A DNA stretch of 64,000 nucleotides, taken from NCBI GenBank assembly GCA_012064415.1, contig SSNU01000052.1, forward strand, positions 123,176 through 187,175. The letters are read 5' to 3'. The number at the start of each line of letters is the position of its first letter. The first letter of the stretch is position 1. The position numbers and the translations under genes were made by a program. The notes beneath the pieces are model-generated. The model was given only the letters and a program-made list of their open reading frames with translations. It was not told the DNA's origin and made no database searches. Below are positions 46,086 to 55,025 of this stretch, in pieces. The stretch is from Gyrodactylus bullatarudis (Eukaryota; Platyhelminthes; Monogenea; Gyrodactylidea; Gyrodactylidae).

Positions 46086-46582
46086 TTGTCATATAATATT
46101 TGAATATATCTCTATGAGATAACTATTTGAGTTTTAAATGCACAATCTACAGTGTAGACTAGACTAGGGTGAAATTTTTTTGGGTTAATTCCAAAAGTAG
46201 CCCCAAATCTATTCGAAAAATTTCCAAAAGTAGCCCCAAAGTGGGAATAATCCTAAAACTAGCCCCATTCTAGAAATTTTTTCTCAGATTTAGCCCCAAA
46301 TTTTTCCAAAATTAACGCCATCGTAATTCAGTTCATCGAATTCTGAAAATTTCAACTTTTTGAAATATTTTTCTCAAATAAATGCATCGCCTATAAAGTT
46401 AACATACTATGTTAAAGAATTTTAAAATAATGTGTTTATTATCACTATGAATAATTAATTATAATTGTGAATTATATTTTAATGAATTTTCTTTTTAACG
46501 ATGGATATAAAGGGTTCTATGTATTCTCGGACATAGAGTAATACTCTATTAGAGTATACATGATTTGATTTATAAATGATTA

Positions 46583-46738
46583 GGGTTAATTCCAAAAATC
46601 ACCCCAAGAAAATTTTTTTTCCAAAAATCACCCCAATACTATTAATTATAACCAATTTATAAAAGTATTTTCTTTTGAAAATTTTTGGGGAGATTTTTGG
46701 AAAATTTTCTCCTTTGGGGTGATTTTTGGAATTAACCC
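46583..46738. mobile_element. 156-bp MITE nested in the MULE
   Basis: The ends GGGTTAATTCCAAAAATCAC and its inverse resemble the host MULE's ends but are distinct in the following bases. The flanking 9-mers AAATGATTA and AAATAATTA differ at one position. A 9-bp duplication again indicates MULE-type mobilisation, perhaps by the same transposase. Confidence 0.8.
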
Positions 46739-46790
46739 AAATAATTAATAAGTTATGGGTATTACAAAAAATTTTTCATTATTTCATCTG

Positions 46791-47351
46791 ATGACTTCGC
46801 TAACTGTTGGGAGCTCTTATTCTTCGAAAGAGGAAGCCAAAAAATTCATTCAGGATTATTCGATTGTTACTCAGAAATCCTTCAAAGTTAAGAAAAATAA
46901 CGACATGTGCTATATTTAGATCTGTGTTGTTAAAGATTGTGAAGCCTTTGTGCGCTTTAGTCAGAGAAAAAATGGAATACTATACTTAACTTCATTTAAA
47001 GGTCATTTGTGTATCGTTAATTCATTTAAACTCAAATCAAATGAACTTGATTATAATTCATTCAAGTGCTCCTGTGACTTTATGAAAACTAATGGCTATC
47101 CTTGTTCTCATCTTTTTGCTGTCTCAAAATATTTATCTTGTTCACCAAATGAATTAGCACCTTCCTTTTACAAAATGGACTCAGTAAAGAGAGCATATTC
47201 TGGATCGATTAACCTCTGCGATCTCGACGATTTGGAAGAGCAGTGCTTGTTTGAGCTTGAAGCAAAGAAGAAAAGAGGCCGACCACGTAAATTAAAAATA
47301 AGAACTAAGGATGAGAAAAGAAGATGGATATCAAAGAAATTTTTTCAATAA
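46791..47351 (+). pseudogene. MULE-derived FAR1-like / SWIM / AT-hook ORF with one stop
   Basis: From ATG at 46791 the frame encodes a FAR1/FLYWCH-like N-terminus (SYSSKEEAKKFIQDYSIV, then CVVKDCEAFVRFSQRKNGI and LYLTSFKGHLC). It then passes directly to the C-terminal SWIM zinc finger (CSCDFMKTNGYPCSH) and an AT hook (KKRGRPRK), ending in TAA at 47349-47351. In MULE transposases these modules flank the DDE nuclease, which is absent here, so an internal deletion has fused the two DNA-binding ends. A TAG at 46917-46919 interrupts the N-terminal part; otherwise the 187-codon frame is open. Without the stop it would be a DNA-binding protein lacking nuclease, the form expected of a repressor or a domesticated gene; inference only. 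Confidence 0.75.
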
Positions 47352-47528
47352 AACTTTTATGGAGAAATATGAGCAACCTATTTTTAATAAAGATGATAAA
47401 CAATGAATATTAATATTTCAAAAAAGTTGAAATTTTCAGAATTTGATGAACTGAATTACGATAGGGTTAATTTTGGTAAAATTTGGGGCTAAATCTGAGA
47501 ATGGGGTTAGTTTTAGGAATATTTTTTT

Positions 47529-47613
47529 GAAATTGAAACATTTATTCATAGAAATAAATTGTAAAAATAATTTGTGAGAGGGTTGGTGAGAGAGATACCA
47601 CTAAGCCACACCA
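47529..47613 (-). mobile_element. SINE-like insert with RNA polymerase III box A
   Basis: This ~85 bp segment is absent from the left MULE end and splits the right one. On the minus strand it starts CTGGTGTGGCTTAGTGGTAT. TGGCTTAGTGG fits a box A, and GGCTTAGTGGTA...CACC folds like a D arm. No box B follows, so it is a tRNA-derived 5' fragment. Sequence around the junctions (AATAAT and AATATT) may be a short target duplication. Confidence 0.5.
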
Positions 47614-47682
47614 GATTATTCCCTTTGGGGTTACTTTTGGAAATTTTTCGAATAGATTTGGGGCTACTTTTGGAATTAACCC

Positions 47683-48060
47683 AATTTTTTCCTCCGAACA
47701 ACTCACGAGAGGACTTACTTTTCTTATAGAATTTAGTATTCAGATAATGTTGTGCATATTTTTAACCCTTTCGGTGCCAAGACTATTTCACAATTTTTAT
47801 AAAAACCAAAATTTTGCTATGAAGATACCAAGTTATTTGGCCAAAAAATTTACTAATGCAAGTTCACATTGTGGGCTTCAATTTAAACTTTAATTAATCC
47901 AGAAACCTATCAAACTTTTAGAGTTATGAAAGTTCAAAAAAATTGGAAAATGAACATATATGTCCATCGGCATCGAAAGGGTCAAAGCGTGAAAGTCATC
48001 CTCCATTGCCCACGGACATGATAAAAAAACGAAATTTACCATGAAGGTCTTCTTAATTAA
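47683..48060. mobile_element. hAT-like MITE remnant, right of the MULE
   Basis: Outside the 216-bp TTAA insert, the sequence (CGAACAACTCACGAGAGGAC, then AAAGCGTGAAAGTCATCC and CGGACATGATAAA) is the inverse of 33700-33880 in the complete hAT-like MITE. With the matching piece left of 46182 this shows that the MULE landed inside such a MITE. Confidence 0.7.
47766..47981. mobile_element. 216-bp piggyBac-type MITE
   Basis: CCCTTTCGGTGCC opens and GGCATCGAAAGGG closes the element. TTAA lies on the left and TCAA, one change from TTAA, on the right. The uninterrupted site TATTTTTAAAGCGTGAAAG is present at 63250-63268, so the insertion is proved by an empty site in the same window. Confidence 0.85.
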
Positions 48061-48198
48061 GCTTCGTCAATTTCCTGTAAAAATTATTTCTATTAATTTA
48101 CAGAAATAAAGAATTTTAAACAAAATGAAAATATTTTGACAAACTATAAAATTTGTTTAGATTTGCTCACTCTATAGAAATATTAAATCAATTTCAAA

Positions 48199-48477
48199 AT
48201 GGGTAGACGTACATCTAACGCTATTAGACTACTATCTAAAAAGATTGACAATGATGTATCTATATGCATCCTATGCAATGAGAAATTAAAAACTCCTAAA
48301 GGGAGTATCACTGGGATGAAATACCACATCGAACATTTACATCCCGGTGATTATGAACTAATCATGAGAACTGGCAAACACCCAGAGATGAATTCTACTG
48401 ACGAATCAAATAAAAATGTATTCGAATACCTTCATATATATCATAACTTCGAAAGTTTCATTCAATTCTTTAAATAA
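48199..48477 (+). CDS. BED-type zinc-finger ORF
   Basis: The 92-residue frame starts MGRRTSNAIRLLSKKIDNDV and contains CILCNEKLKT, a gap, then YHIEHLHPGDYE. This is a C-x2-C...H-x3-5-H arrangement typical of BED fingers, DNA-binding modules of hAT transposases and related host proteins. It probably continues through splicing, but I could not find an acceptor that keeps phase with the frame at 48799. The last ~20 residues (after SNKNV) read like intron. It may be a host-captured transposase end or an orphan gene. Confidence 0.55.
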   Translation: MGRRTSNAIRLLSKKIDNDVSICILCNEKLKTPKGSITGMKYHIEHLHPGDYELIMRTGKHPEMNSTDESNKNVFEYLHIYHNFESFIQFFK

Positions 48478-48766
48478 CGAGTCTTTGAGACAGATTATTG
48501 GAAAGTCTCCTTCTGTCAATACAATCCTAAAAAACATACACTGTTTGAATAATATCAGTCAAGTTTTATTAATTATATATATTTTTAATATTTTGTAGAA
48601 TTTCTGTAGTGATCTCCTAAAGAGATTCGATTCGATAGATGTTTCTATTAATAAGTGGTCGAACTCAATTTAAACAAATTGTTGTACAAAATTTAAAGAA
48701 ATAAAATATTGTTTTGAATGAGACTGTTGATAGAACAAGGACTTTTGATTTGAACTTTTATGAAGA

Positions 48767-49099
48767 ATGATGAATAATAATGATTTTTCTTCTTCCAGCA
48801 ACATGGCAGAATCTCCAATGGTAGAAACACGCAAACCAAGGCATAAAATAACAAAATGTGACAAGAAGTTATGGAAAGAGTTCCTTGCCTTCAAAGAACA
48901 GCATATGAATGTTGATTTGGATGACGAACCAAGAGCGCAATCACAACATTTCTATATTATCAAACAGATTGGAGAAGACCTAAAGACAGCAACATTTGTT
49001 TTCGATTGCTGGAAGTGTCCAAACTCTCAACGATTTTTGGCAACTGGTGTATTCTTCATAACTTCCGATTTCCAATTATTTACAGGTAAAACCCCCTGA
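48767..49099 (+). CDS. Unrecognised ORF interrupted by a pogo/Tigger insertion
   Basis: A possible 3' splice site (TTTTTCTTCTTCCAG, ending at 48798) precedes a frame with NMAESPMVETRKPRHKIT, CDKKLWKEFLAFKEQHMNVD and FVFDCWKCPNSQRFLATGVF. No family is recognised. At 49081-49082 the TA of its TTT ACA codons is the target of the pogo/Tigger element, whose first bases supply the present stop. It may be the following exon of the BED-finger ORF. The MAESP stretch could itself be a start. Confidence 0.4.
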   Translation: MMNNNDFSSSSNMAESPMVETRKPRHKITKCDKKLWKEFLAFKEQHMNVDLDDEPRAQSQHFYIIKQIGEDLKTATFVFDCWKCPNSQRFLATGVFFITSDFQLFTGKTP

Positions 49100-50092
49100 G
49101 AGTAGAACAGATTAACATTAATCCGGATAGTATGCTTATTATATAGGGTTTTTTGGGGAGAAGACTAGTGTCGTTTCATTGGTCAGTCCTTATAGACCAA
49201 TCAGAGTCGAGTATATATTTTCGTAATTTTCTGAAGTCATTTTGATCTGTAAGATAAATCTTTTTACATGAATGACAAGAGAATTCTTCGGGCTATCTTA
49301 AACATTAAAAATAATTTTCCTAGCATACTGAATAAAAGACTTCTATATTTAAATTTTTTAGATAATATGAGTAGCACCATTCGCAAGAGCAAAAAAAGTT
49401 ATCTTCCATAAACCACAATTAAAACTGTAGGAATAGTTTGATTTCGAAGTTAGATTCCGATTTGATAGATAAAACGAAGGTTAAAAATCATTTCAATCGA
49501 AATTCTGAATTCTGATTCCCCTGCCCACCCTAATTACGAATAAATCTATCCTTGATTGCTTCCCAACATTTTACAATCGTTTCTGGGCCAATTTCATCCC
49601 AGATTTCGGCAGCTAGTTCAAATGTATCAGCAACAGACAATTCTTTTGATAGGTCGTTTAGAAATTTGTCTTTTTCAAATCGGATATCTTCAAGCCTTCT
49701 GTTATAACGAGCTTTAAAGGTTCTTACAACACCAGCGTCAACAGGCTGTAAGACTGACGTAGAATTTTGTGGAAAGTAAACAATCTAAAAAGTTATTATC
49801 AAACCTCACTTTTATATTCCTAAGTGATCGTTGTAAATCTTCAGGCTTATGACTAAAATGGCTGGAACATTGGTCTACAAAAAGAAGTATTTTACGGTCT
49901 CTTAAGTCTTCTATTCCTTCCTAAAACTCGGTCCCTCAAGCGATGAGATCTGTCCGAATACTCGTAGTTAATATTCACAGCAAGCTTAGCTTTATTCTTA
50001 ATCCAACTAGTCTTCTCCCCAAAAAACCCTATATAATAAGCATACTATCCCGATTAATATTAATCTGTTCTACTTTCAGGGGGTTTTACCTG
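49083..50092. mobile_element. pogo/Tigger-type DNA transposon, internally deleted
   Basis: The ends CAGGTAAAACCCCCTGA and its inverse are flanked by TA (49081-49082 and 50093-50094). The inverted match extends about 85 bp with few changes. CAG termini and a TA duplication are those of pogo/Tigger elements, and the transposase remnant inside agrees. At 1010 bp it is too short for a full copy. Confidence 0.85.
49530..50005 (-). pseudogene. pogo/Tigger DDE transposase remnant with a 25-nt intron
   Basis: Read from the right: WIKNKAKLAVNINYEYSDRS in one frame, then KILLFVDQCSSHFSHKPEDL in a broken frame, then IVYFPQNSTSVLQPVDAGVV and an extended helical tail to the TAG at 49530. VDQC holds the second and LQPVDAG the third catalytic Asp of the DDE_1 fold. 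The helix-turn-helix and first Asp are lost. Between RNIK and IVYF, 25 nt (49809-49785, GTGAGG...TTTTTAG) must be removed to keep both frame and alignment, which reads as a very short intron. Confidence 0.75.
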
Positions 50093-50094
50093 TA

Positions 50095-50912
50095 CTTATA
50101 AAAAAGTTTATACTTTATAATTAATGAAATCTTCATAAATACAGAAATCAAGTACTACAGAGTCAATGGCTGATTTAGTAAAAAGCTAAGGCTCATCGGC
50201 AAGTATTTTGTTGAGATAATTATTGAAAACATATAAGATATGATATCTTCATCGGGAAATGATATAAGTTTTATTCTGAAATTCAGAATCTGAATAATAA
50301 TTTCTAATACTAATTAATTTATCACAAATCATTTACTGTAAATCATTTACAGATATTCAAAATTTCGCAATTTCTTTAAAAATGCCTGTAAATTTCTGTA
50401 AATTAGAATCTTTTAAAATTCATTTTATAGAAACAAAATTTTTTACAGAATCAGGAATTTGACGAAGCTTACCTAGATATTCCGGATTTTAGTGATTGCG
50501 TAGTAAAATTTCATTGAAAATTGAGCGGCGATTTGAAAAACTCTGGATTTTTAAAACATAATGGAGAATCATTTTTGACACTTCAATACAAAATAATGCT
50601 TAGAATTGATAGTTCTATCAGAAAAGTTGGTACAAAAATGAGATCAAAAATTTCAATTTTTTCAGAGACATCCATTTAATTCTGAGCAAGTTTTTTTCAG
50701 GTTAAAATCATTAAATTTTATATCGGATTTCAAAATTATACCGTGCTAATTATTTTTAATTGTTTCGGAAGTATTGCCGAGCTTCTTCGAAAATATCTTC
50801 TGATTCTAATGAACTATTCATTAAGAGATTTTAGAAGACCAGTGAATATTTAGTTATAAAGCTTATATTTCACCGGTTCTCATCAGACTATTACACCGGC
50901 TAGATATATATA
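50095..50912. other. Repeat-derived, no gene
   Basis: Contains a piece of the hAT-like MITE (about 50450-50670, with GCTTAGAATTGATAGTTCTA) and a copy of the ACACCGGC repeat (50843-50906) into which the Ginger element inserted. Confidence 0.6.
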
Positions 50913-52496
50913 TGTTGTAGCTAATTCGTACATAAGTATGAATTAGCAGGGATAGCTCTGCTAATTCGTACTGAAAGGGCAGAGGGGAATACATCGCATA
51001 TACCAAATGTATGCTGAATAACTTTATAAATTTCATAAGCAAATGCCATGAGAGACTTGGACACGCTGGTCGTGTTTTAACCAAAAAAGAAGTTGATAGT
51101 TTCTACAAAAAACATCACTCAAGCACAGATATCATTGTTCAAATCTCTTTGTCCTCAATGTATCAAGAATCAAAGTTCAAAAAGAAAAGGAATAGTTACA
51201 CGTCCAATGGTGAGCAACTCATATAACTCCCGGGTACAAGTAGACCTTATTGACTATCAGTCGTCTCCCGATGAAGAATTCAAATTTTTAATGGTCTATC
51301 AAGATCATTTCGCGAAATATGTCCTACTTAGACCTCTGAAGAATAAATTGGCTGAAACAATATCGGAAGAAATCAAAATTATTTTAGAGATTTTGGCAAC
51401 CCGAAAATTCTTCATACTGATAACGGAAGAGAATTTAAAAATTCTACCCTTCTCAAGATGTTGGAGAGTTTTCCTGGAACTAAAATGGTACATCCCAGAC
51501 CGAGACATAGTCAAAGTCAAGGATCGGTTGAAAAAGCGAATCAAGATGTTGAAAACATGATTCGTAAATGGATGGCTGATCATAATTCAACTCATTGGGC
51601 TGAAGCGACTCCATTTGTTCAGATGCAAAAAATAGGAGATACCATCGTACAATAGGAATGTCTCCTTATAGGGCTTTGTTTGGCGTGGAGTTTACCTCAG
51701 AGGAAGATAAAGTTCAAGGTAAGCTTTAAATGTTAAATTTGAATTAGTTTATTGAATGATAAATGTATTTATTTTTAGACGATCTTAGTGATCTTGATAC
51801 AAGCTTTTTGGTTTTACCAGAAGATGATATGTCTGAAAGTTTGAAGCAAATGTCTGAATTGAAGAAGAATATTTTATTTTCTACAACAAAATGTGCTCAG
51901 AAAATGCTCGCTGATAAAGCTCCAGTAATTCCAGAAGTAGGAGATAACGTCGTTATTCCAATTCCTAAGATTGATAGGTCAAAGGTAGATTATCGTTGTC
52001 TTCTAGGTATCATAAGAGAAGTTGACGACGGAAAATGTAATGTGGAAACAGAAAACGGAATTTTGAAAGGTCGTCTGAATTCTGGCCAATTTAAAATCAT
52101 CGACCAAAAAGTTCTTGATCCACAGCCGATGGTTCAAGACGAAGAGCTCAGTATCCGAGCTGCAAGTGCGAAGCAATCGAGATCCGGAGGTCAAGGTTTC
52201 ACAAAATGTAACTGCATCCTATCCTGCTCATCGAACAAGTGTAAATGTCGGAAATTGAATTTACTTTGCAATTCAAAATGTCATCCAGGCAGAAATTGCA
52301 ACAAAAAAACCTATGATTCACAGTTTTTAATTAAAAATTATAATTAAACTATAATTCTTTAATCGCACTTGTTAAATAAGATAATAAAAGCATTCTAAAA
52401 AGGTGTCTCAGTCTTTTCAGTACGAATTAGCAGAGCTATCCCTGCTAATTCATACTTAAGTACGAATTAGCAGTTCAGTACGAATTAGCTACAACA
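50913..52496 (+). mobile_element. Ginger DNA transposon, full length
   Basis: The element runs from TGTTGTAG to CTACAACA with TATA on both sides (50909-50912 and 52497-52500). TGTNR ends and a 4-bp duplication are diagnostic of Ginger elements, which use a Gypsy-like integrase. The inverted ends are ~65-85 bp; the right end has an extra ~21 nt that repeats the 12-mer GCTAATTCGTAC. A 10-bp-arm hairpin, GAATTAGCAG...CTGCTAATTC, lies in both ends. Confidence 0.9.
51011..52347 (+). pseudogene. Ginger integrase (KRBA2-like), frameshifted
   Basis: The pieces, in order, are an integrase zinc-binding start (CHERLGHAGR then LCPQCIKN), the rve core with VDLIDYQSSP, FLMVYQDHFAKYVLLRPLKN, HTDNGREF and SQGSVEKANQDVENMIRKW, and GMSPYRALFGVEF. 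A 60-nt intron (51719-51778) and a second part ending in a CXC-like Cys cluster (CNCILSCSSNKCKCR...CNSKCHPG) follow. The catalytic D, D and E are all recognisable. Frame changes near 51130, 51390 and 51637 split the integrase, so this copy is inactive. Similar proteins are annotated as KRAB-A domain-containing protein 2-like in many arthropods. Confidence 0.85.
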
Positions 52497-52500
52497 TATA

Positions 52501-53725
52501 GCAAAATGTTTGAAAAATCAAAATCCTCTGATTGATTCTTTTAATTTGAAGTATTGAAGGAAAGGGGGCCAGGGTTGATGGCTTGTATCCATAATCATTG
52601 CTTTCTTTTTACGTATCTGTCCAATGTCGGTTGCCCACTCAGATTATTTTTAACTTTGGCCAGAGTTTTATAGACTTGAAATAAGAACCCGTTTTCTTTA
52701 ATTTTTTCACAATATCCAACGGACATGATAAAACAATGAAGTTTACCATGAAGGTCTTCTTACACTTGCTTCAATACAGAATAATGCTTAGAATTGATAG
52801 TTCTATCAGAAAAGTTGGTCCTAATATGAGGTTAAAAATTTCATCCTAGCCTATTGTACACCATTGATTGAGGGTCTATATCTGCATTTCACTGCATCAA
52901 ATCTTTGAAATCGATGAAAATTTTGAGCTTAAAAGTGGAATATTGGTGCATTCTCGAAATTCGAAAACGGCCTAATTTTGGTCAAATTGAATTTTTTTAG
53001 AAAATTTTTCCTAATTCCACAACTAATTGGCTTATTTCATAATGGTATTCAAAAAATAAATCTTTTCCTGACTTTCCGAAGAAAAATTTTGATTTTTCTG
53101 TAAAAAAAGTCAATTATCATCCTTATGTCAACTGTGCCAATGTAGCTTTAATTTAAAATTATGGCTTGCTTCAAATCTTATCATGGAGTTCTGGCTCATT
53201 TGACAAATAGGGTTAATTTCAATCTGATCAAAAACACAATGAATTTCACACGTGATTCTCTCATTTAGCAATTTAATCAAATAAAATCTCTCAGTTACTT
53301 TAATATATCTGGCAATATAATCCAGAATGTACTGCTGTAAGATCAGCTGAACAAAATGATCTCTTGTCTATTTATCTGCATTCATAATTTTAATGGCTTT
53401 CACTCCGAAATATGGTATCTTCGTGATTCAATATTCTCTGCATTTCATCTCTAGTAAAAATTTAGAAGAGCAGCCTCCAAGTATACATCATGTGAGCTAG
53501 AATCAAGTCTCGTTGAACAATACTTTTTAAAGATACCATTGAAATAGTTTTCAAAGTTTACATTTCTAAAGTATCAACAAGTAGCGTGTAATTCGATGAA
53601 TGAATATCAAGTATTGATTAGAAAATAAAAAAATTTCTATTTTGGCTAAATTGAAAAAGAAATAATTCAAGTTTTCAATGCACGTTGTCAAATCAGGTTC
53701 GTTTGTCGAATGAAAAAATATTCAA
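52501..53725. other. Non-coding, with a hAT-like MITE fragment
   Basis: The span 52735-52853 carries CGGACATGATAAAACAATG and ends TTTCATCCTAGCCTA, an internally deleted or truncated copy of the 33444 MITE in inverse orientation. The rest has no recognised gene. Confidence 0.55.
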
Positions 53726-53733
53726 TATAAAAA
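53726..53733 (+). promoter_or_regulatory. TATA box of the small secreted peptide gene
   Basis: TATAAAAA 39 nt before the ATG at 53765. Transcription would start about ten bases before the start codon. Confidence 0.55.
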
Positions 53734-53764
53734 CAAGAGCCATACTGAGAGTTTCCAAAAAGAA

Positions 53765-53971
53765 ATGTTGAAAAAATTGGCAGTTTTCACTCTTGCAATT
53801 TGTCTGGTATGTTCCAGTCCAATAGAATATTCAAAGGGGTTGGAGAAACCTTATTCCTCTGGTTTCTTTGATGTTATCAATGAAGTTGAATTGTCCTATT
53901 TAACTAAGGATCAGGCTGAATGGCTGGATGAGCTATATGAAAGTTTCCCAGGAACCAAGGATACCCATTAA
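53765..53971 (+). CDS. Small secreted peptide
   Basis: A 68-residue ORF with a clear signal peptide (MLKKLAVFTLAICLVCSS, cleavage about residue 18) and a mature chain of ~50 residues, SPIEYSKGLEKPYSSGFF then ELSYLTKDQAEWLDELYESF. The mature part is acidic, has no Cys and is probably helical. A TATA box at the right distance supports transcription. I recognise no family; a peptide hormone precursor is possible but no dibasic processing site with an amidation Gly is seen. An intron inside cannot be excluded. Confidence 0.6.
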   Translation: MLKKLAVFTLAICLVCSSPIEYSKGLEKPYSSGFFDVINEVELSYLTKDQAEWLDELYESFPGTKDTH

Positions 53972-54719
53972 GGATTACAGTCGGTTGCGAAACTCATTGG
54001 CCAATTTAGTCCGAAGAAACTGGGGAGTAATATATATCGTAGAGTATATACAAATATATCAAAATTTCACGAAAAATTCATTAGTTTTCCACTTATATTT
54101 AATAGATTTTTATTTATAAAATTCAATAATTATTTGAAAAAATTACAAAAATAGTTATGGTTCGATGGAATAAATTGATAAAGATAATTACAATTCTGTG
54201 ATATGTTCATGTCATTAAAAATGGATAAGTTAATCCGAAAACGGGCTCTGAGTGGCAGTAGTACATGGAGAAGTATGAAAAAACCTGATCCTGATCTGAG
54301 ATTATTTAACTCATGTTTTCAAGTGTAAAATTTAGAAGTGTGAGAAATTGAGTTTTTAAAAGCTTTATTGTGAATATCAGAGAATTTAAAAGTATCAATC
54401 AATACAAATTACAAGGTACTGTTTCATAAGAACATTAAAGCTTCCCTTAACAAGCCCTCTAAAAACCTTTCTACTTGTAAACAACCGATAAAAATCAGGG
54501 TTTTGGATCACATAGTGAAGGAATGTGGATCAATTATACGTTGAATGAAGTTAGAATAATATCCCAAGCTTAAAATTTTTTGTTGAATTGATCAGGCCTT
54601 ATTACGAGGTTAAGAAGCTTTAGAAAAAGGATGAATCAAATGAAGAGATGGCAATGAATGATGCAACGAAATCAGTTCGAGAATAACACGTATAAAAATA
54701 TTTATTCTGTATGCAGAGT
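53972..54719. other. Non-coding between two small genes
   Basis: 3' flank of the secreted peptide gene and, at the right, the 3' flank of the minus-strand Cys-Gly gene. No gene recognised. Confidence 0.5.
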
Positions 54720-55025
54720 TTAACAGCAACCACCGCAGCCGCAACCACCACAGCCACCACAGCATGGACCACAACCGCAGCCACAGCCACAGCAGCATGG
54801 GACACAGCAACAGCAGCATGGACAGCCACAGCCGCATCCGTGACCACAACCTCCACAGCCACCACAGCCGCCGCAGCCACATCCACAGCCATGGCCACAA
54901 CCACCACAGCCGCAACCGCCGCAGCCACAACCACAAGGACTGAAATACAAAAATGTGATTAGTCCTGTACTAGATGCAGATAGGGACACTTCAGCTACTT
55001 ACCAACCACAACCACAACCGCACAT
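54720..55025 (-). CDS. Cys-Gly repeat protein (80 residues)
   Basis: Exon 1 is 55025-55003 (MCGCGCG plus a split Cys codon) and exon 2 is 54939-54720; the intron is 63 nt (GTAAGT...TTTCAG). The product is almost entirely Cys and Gly, with a few His and Pro: CGCG, CGGCG and CGHGC units, a central PCCCCCVPCCCG and a terminal CC. There is no signal peptide, so it is cytoplasmic or structural. Composition resembles the Cys-Gly-Pro sperm-tail proteins of flies (Mst84D/Mst87F/Mst98C) and, more loosely, metallothioneins; neither is proved. The intron after seven codons preserves the Cys-Gly period, which supports the model. GC content is far above the surroundings because of TGC/GGC codons. Confidence 0.75.

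Larger units (their letters stand above)
46182..47682. mobile_element. MULE-type DNA transposon derivative with ~190-bp inverted ends
   Basis: GGGTTAATTCCAAAAGTAGC starts the left end and its inverse closes the right end. The inverted match continues for about 190 bp (with an insert in the right arm) through the ...ACTAGCCCC, TTTAGCCCC and ATCGTAATTCAGTTCATC blocks. The flanking 9-mers AATTTTTTT and AATTTTTTC fit a MULE target duplication with one change. Inside is an ORF of MULE transposase end-parts without the catalytic centre, and a nested MITE. The outer flanks match the two sides of one site in the hAT-like MITE at 33444-33894, giving an independent empty site. Confidence 0.85.

Noticed and set aside
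53928..54119. Frame overlapping the end of the small secreted peptide gene
   Set aside because: It starts inside the coding region in another frame and has no signal peptide or conserved motif.
54610..54962. Several overlapping frames of Trp/Leu, Ala/Val or Thr/Ala repeats
   Set aside because: They are the other frames of the Cys-Gly coding repeat; only that frame has a matching first exon and splice sites.
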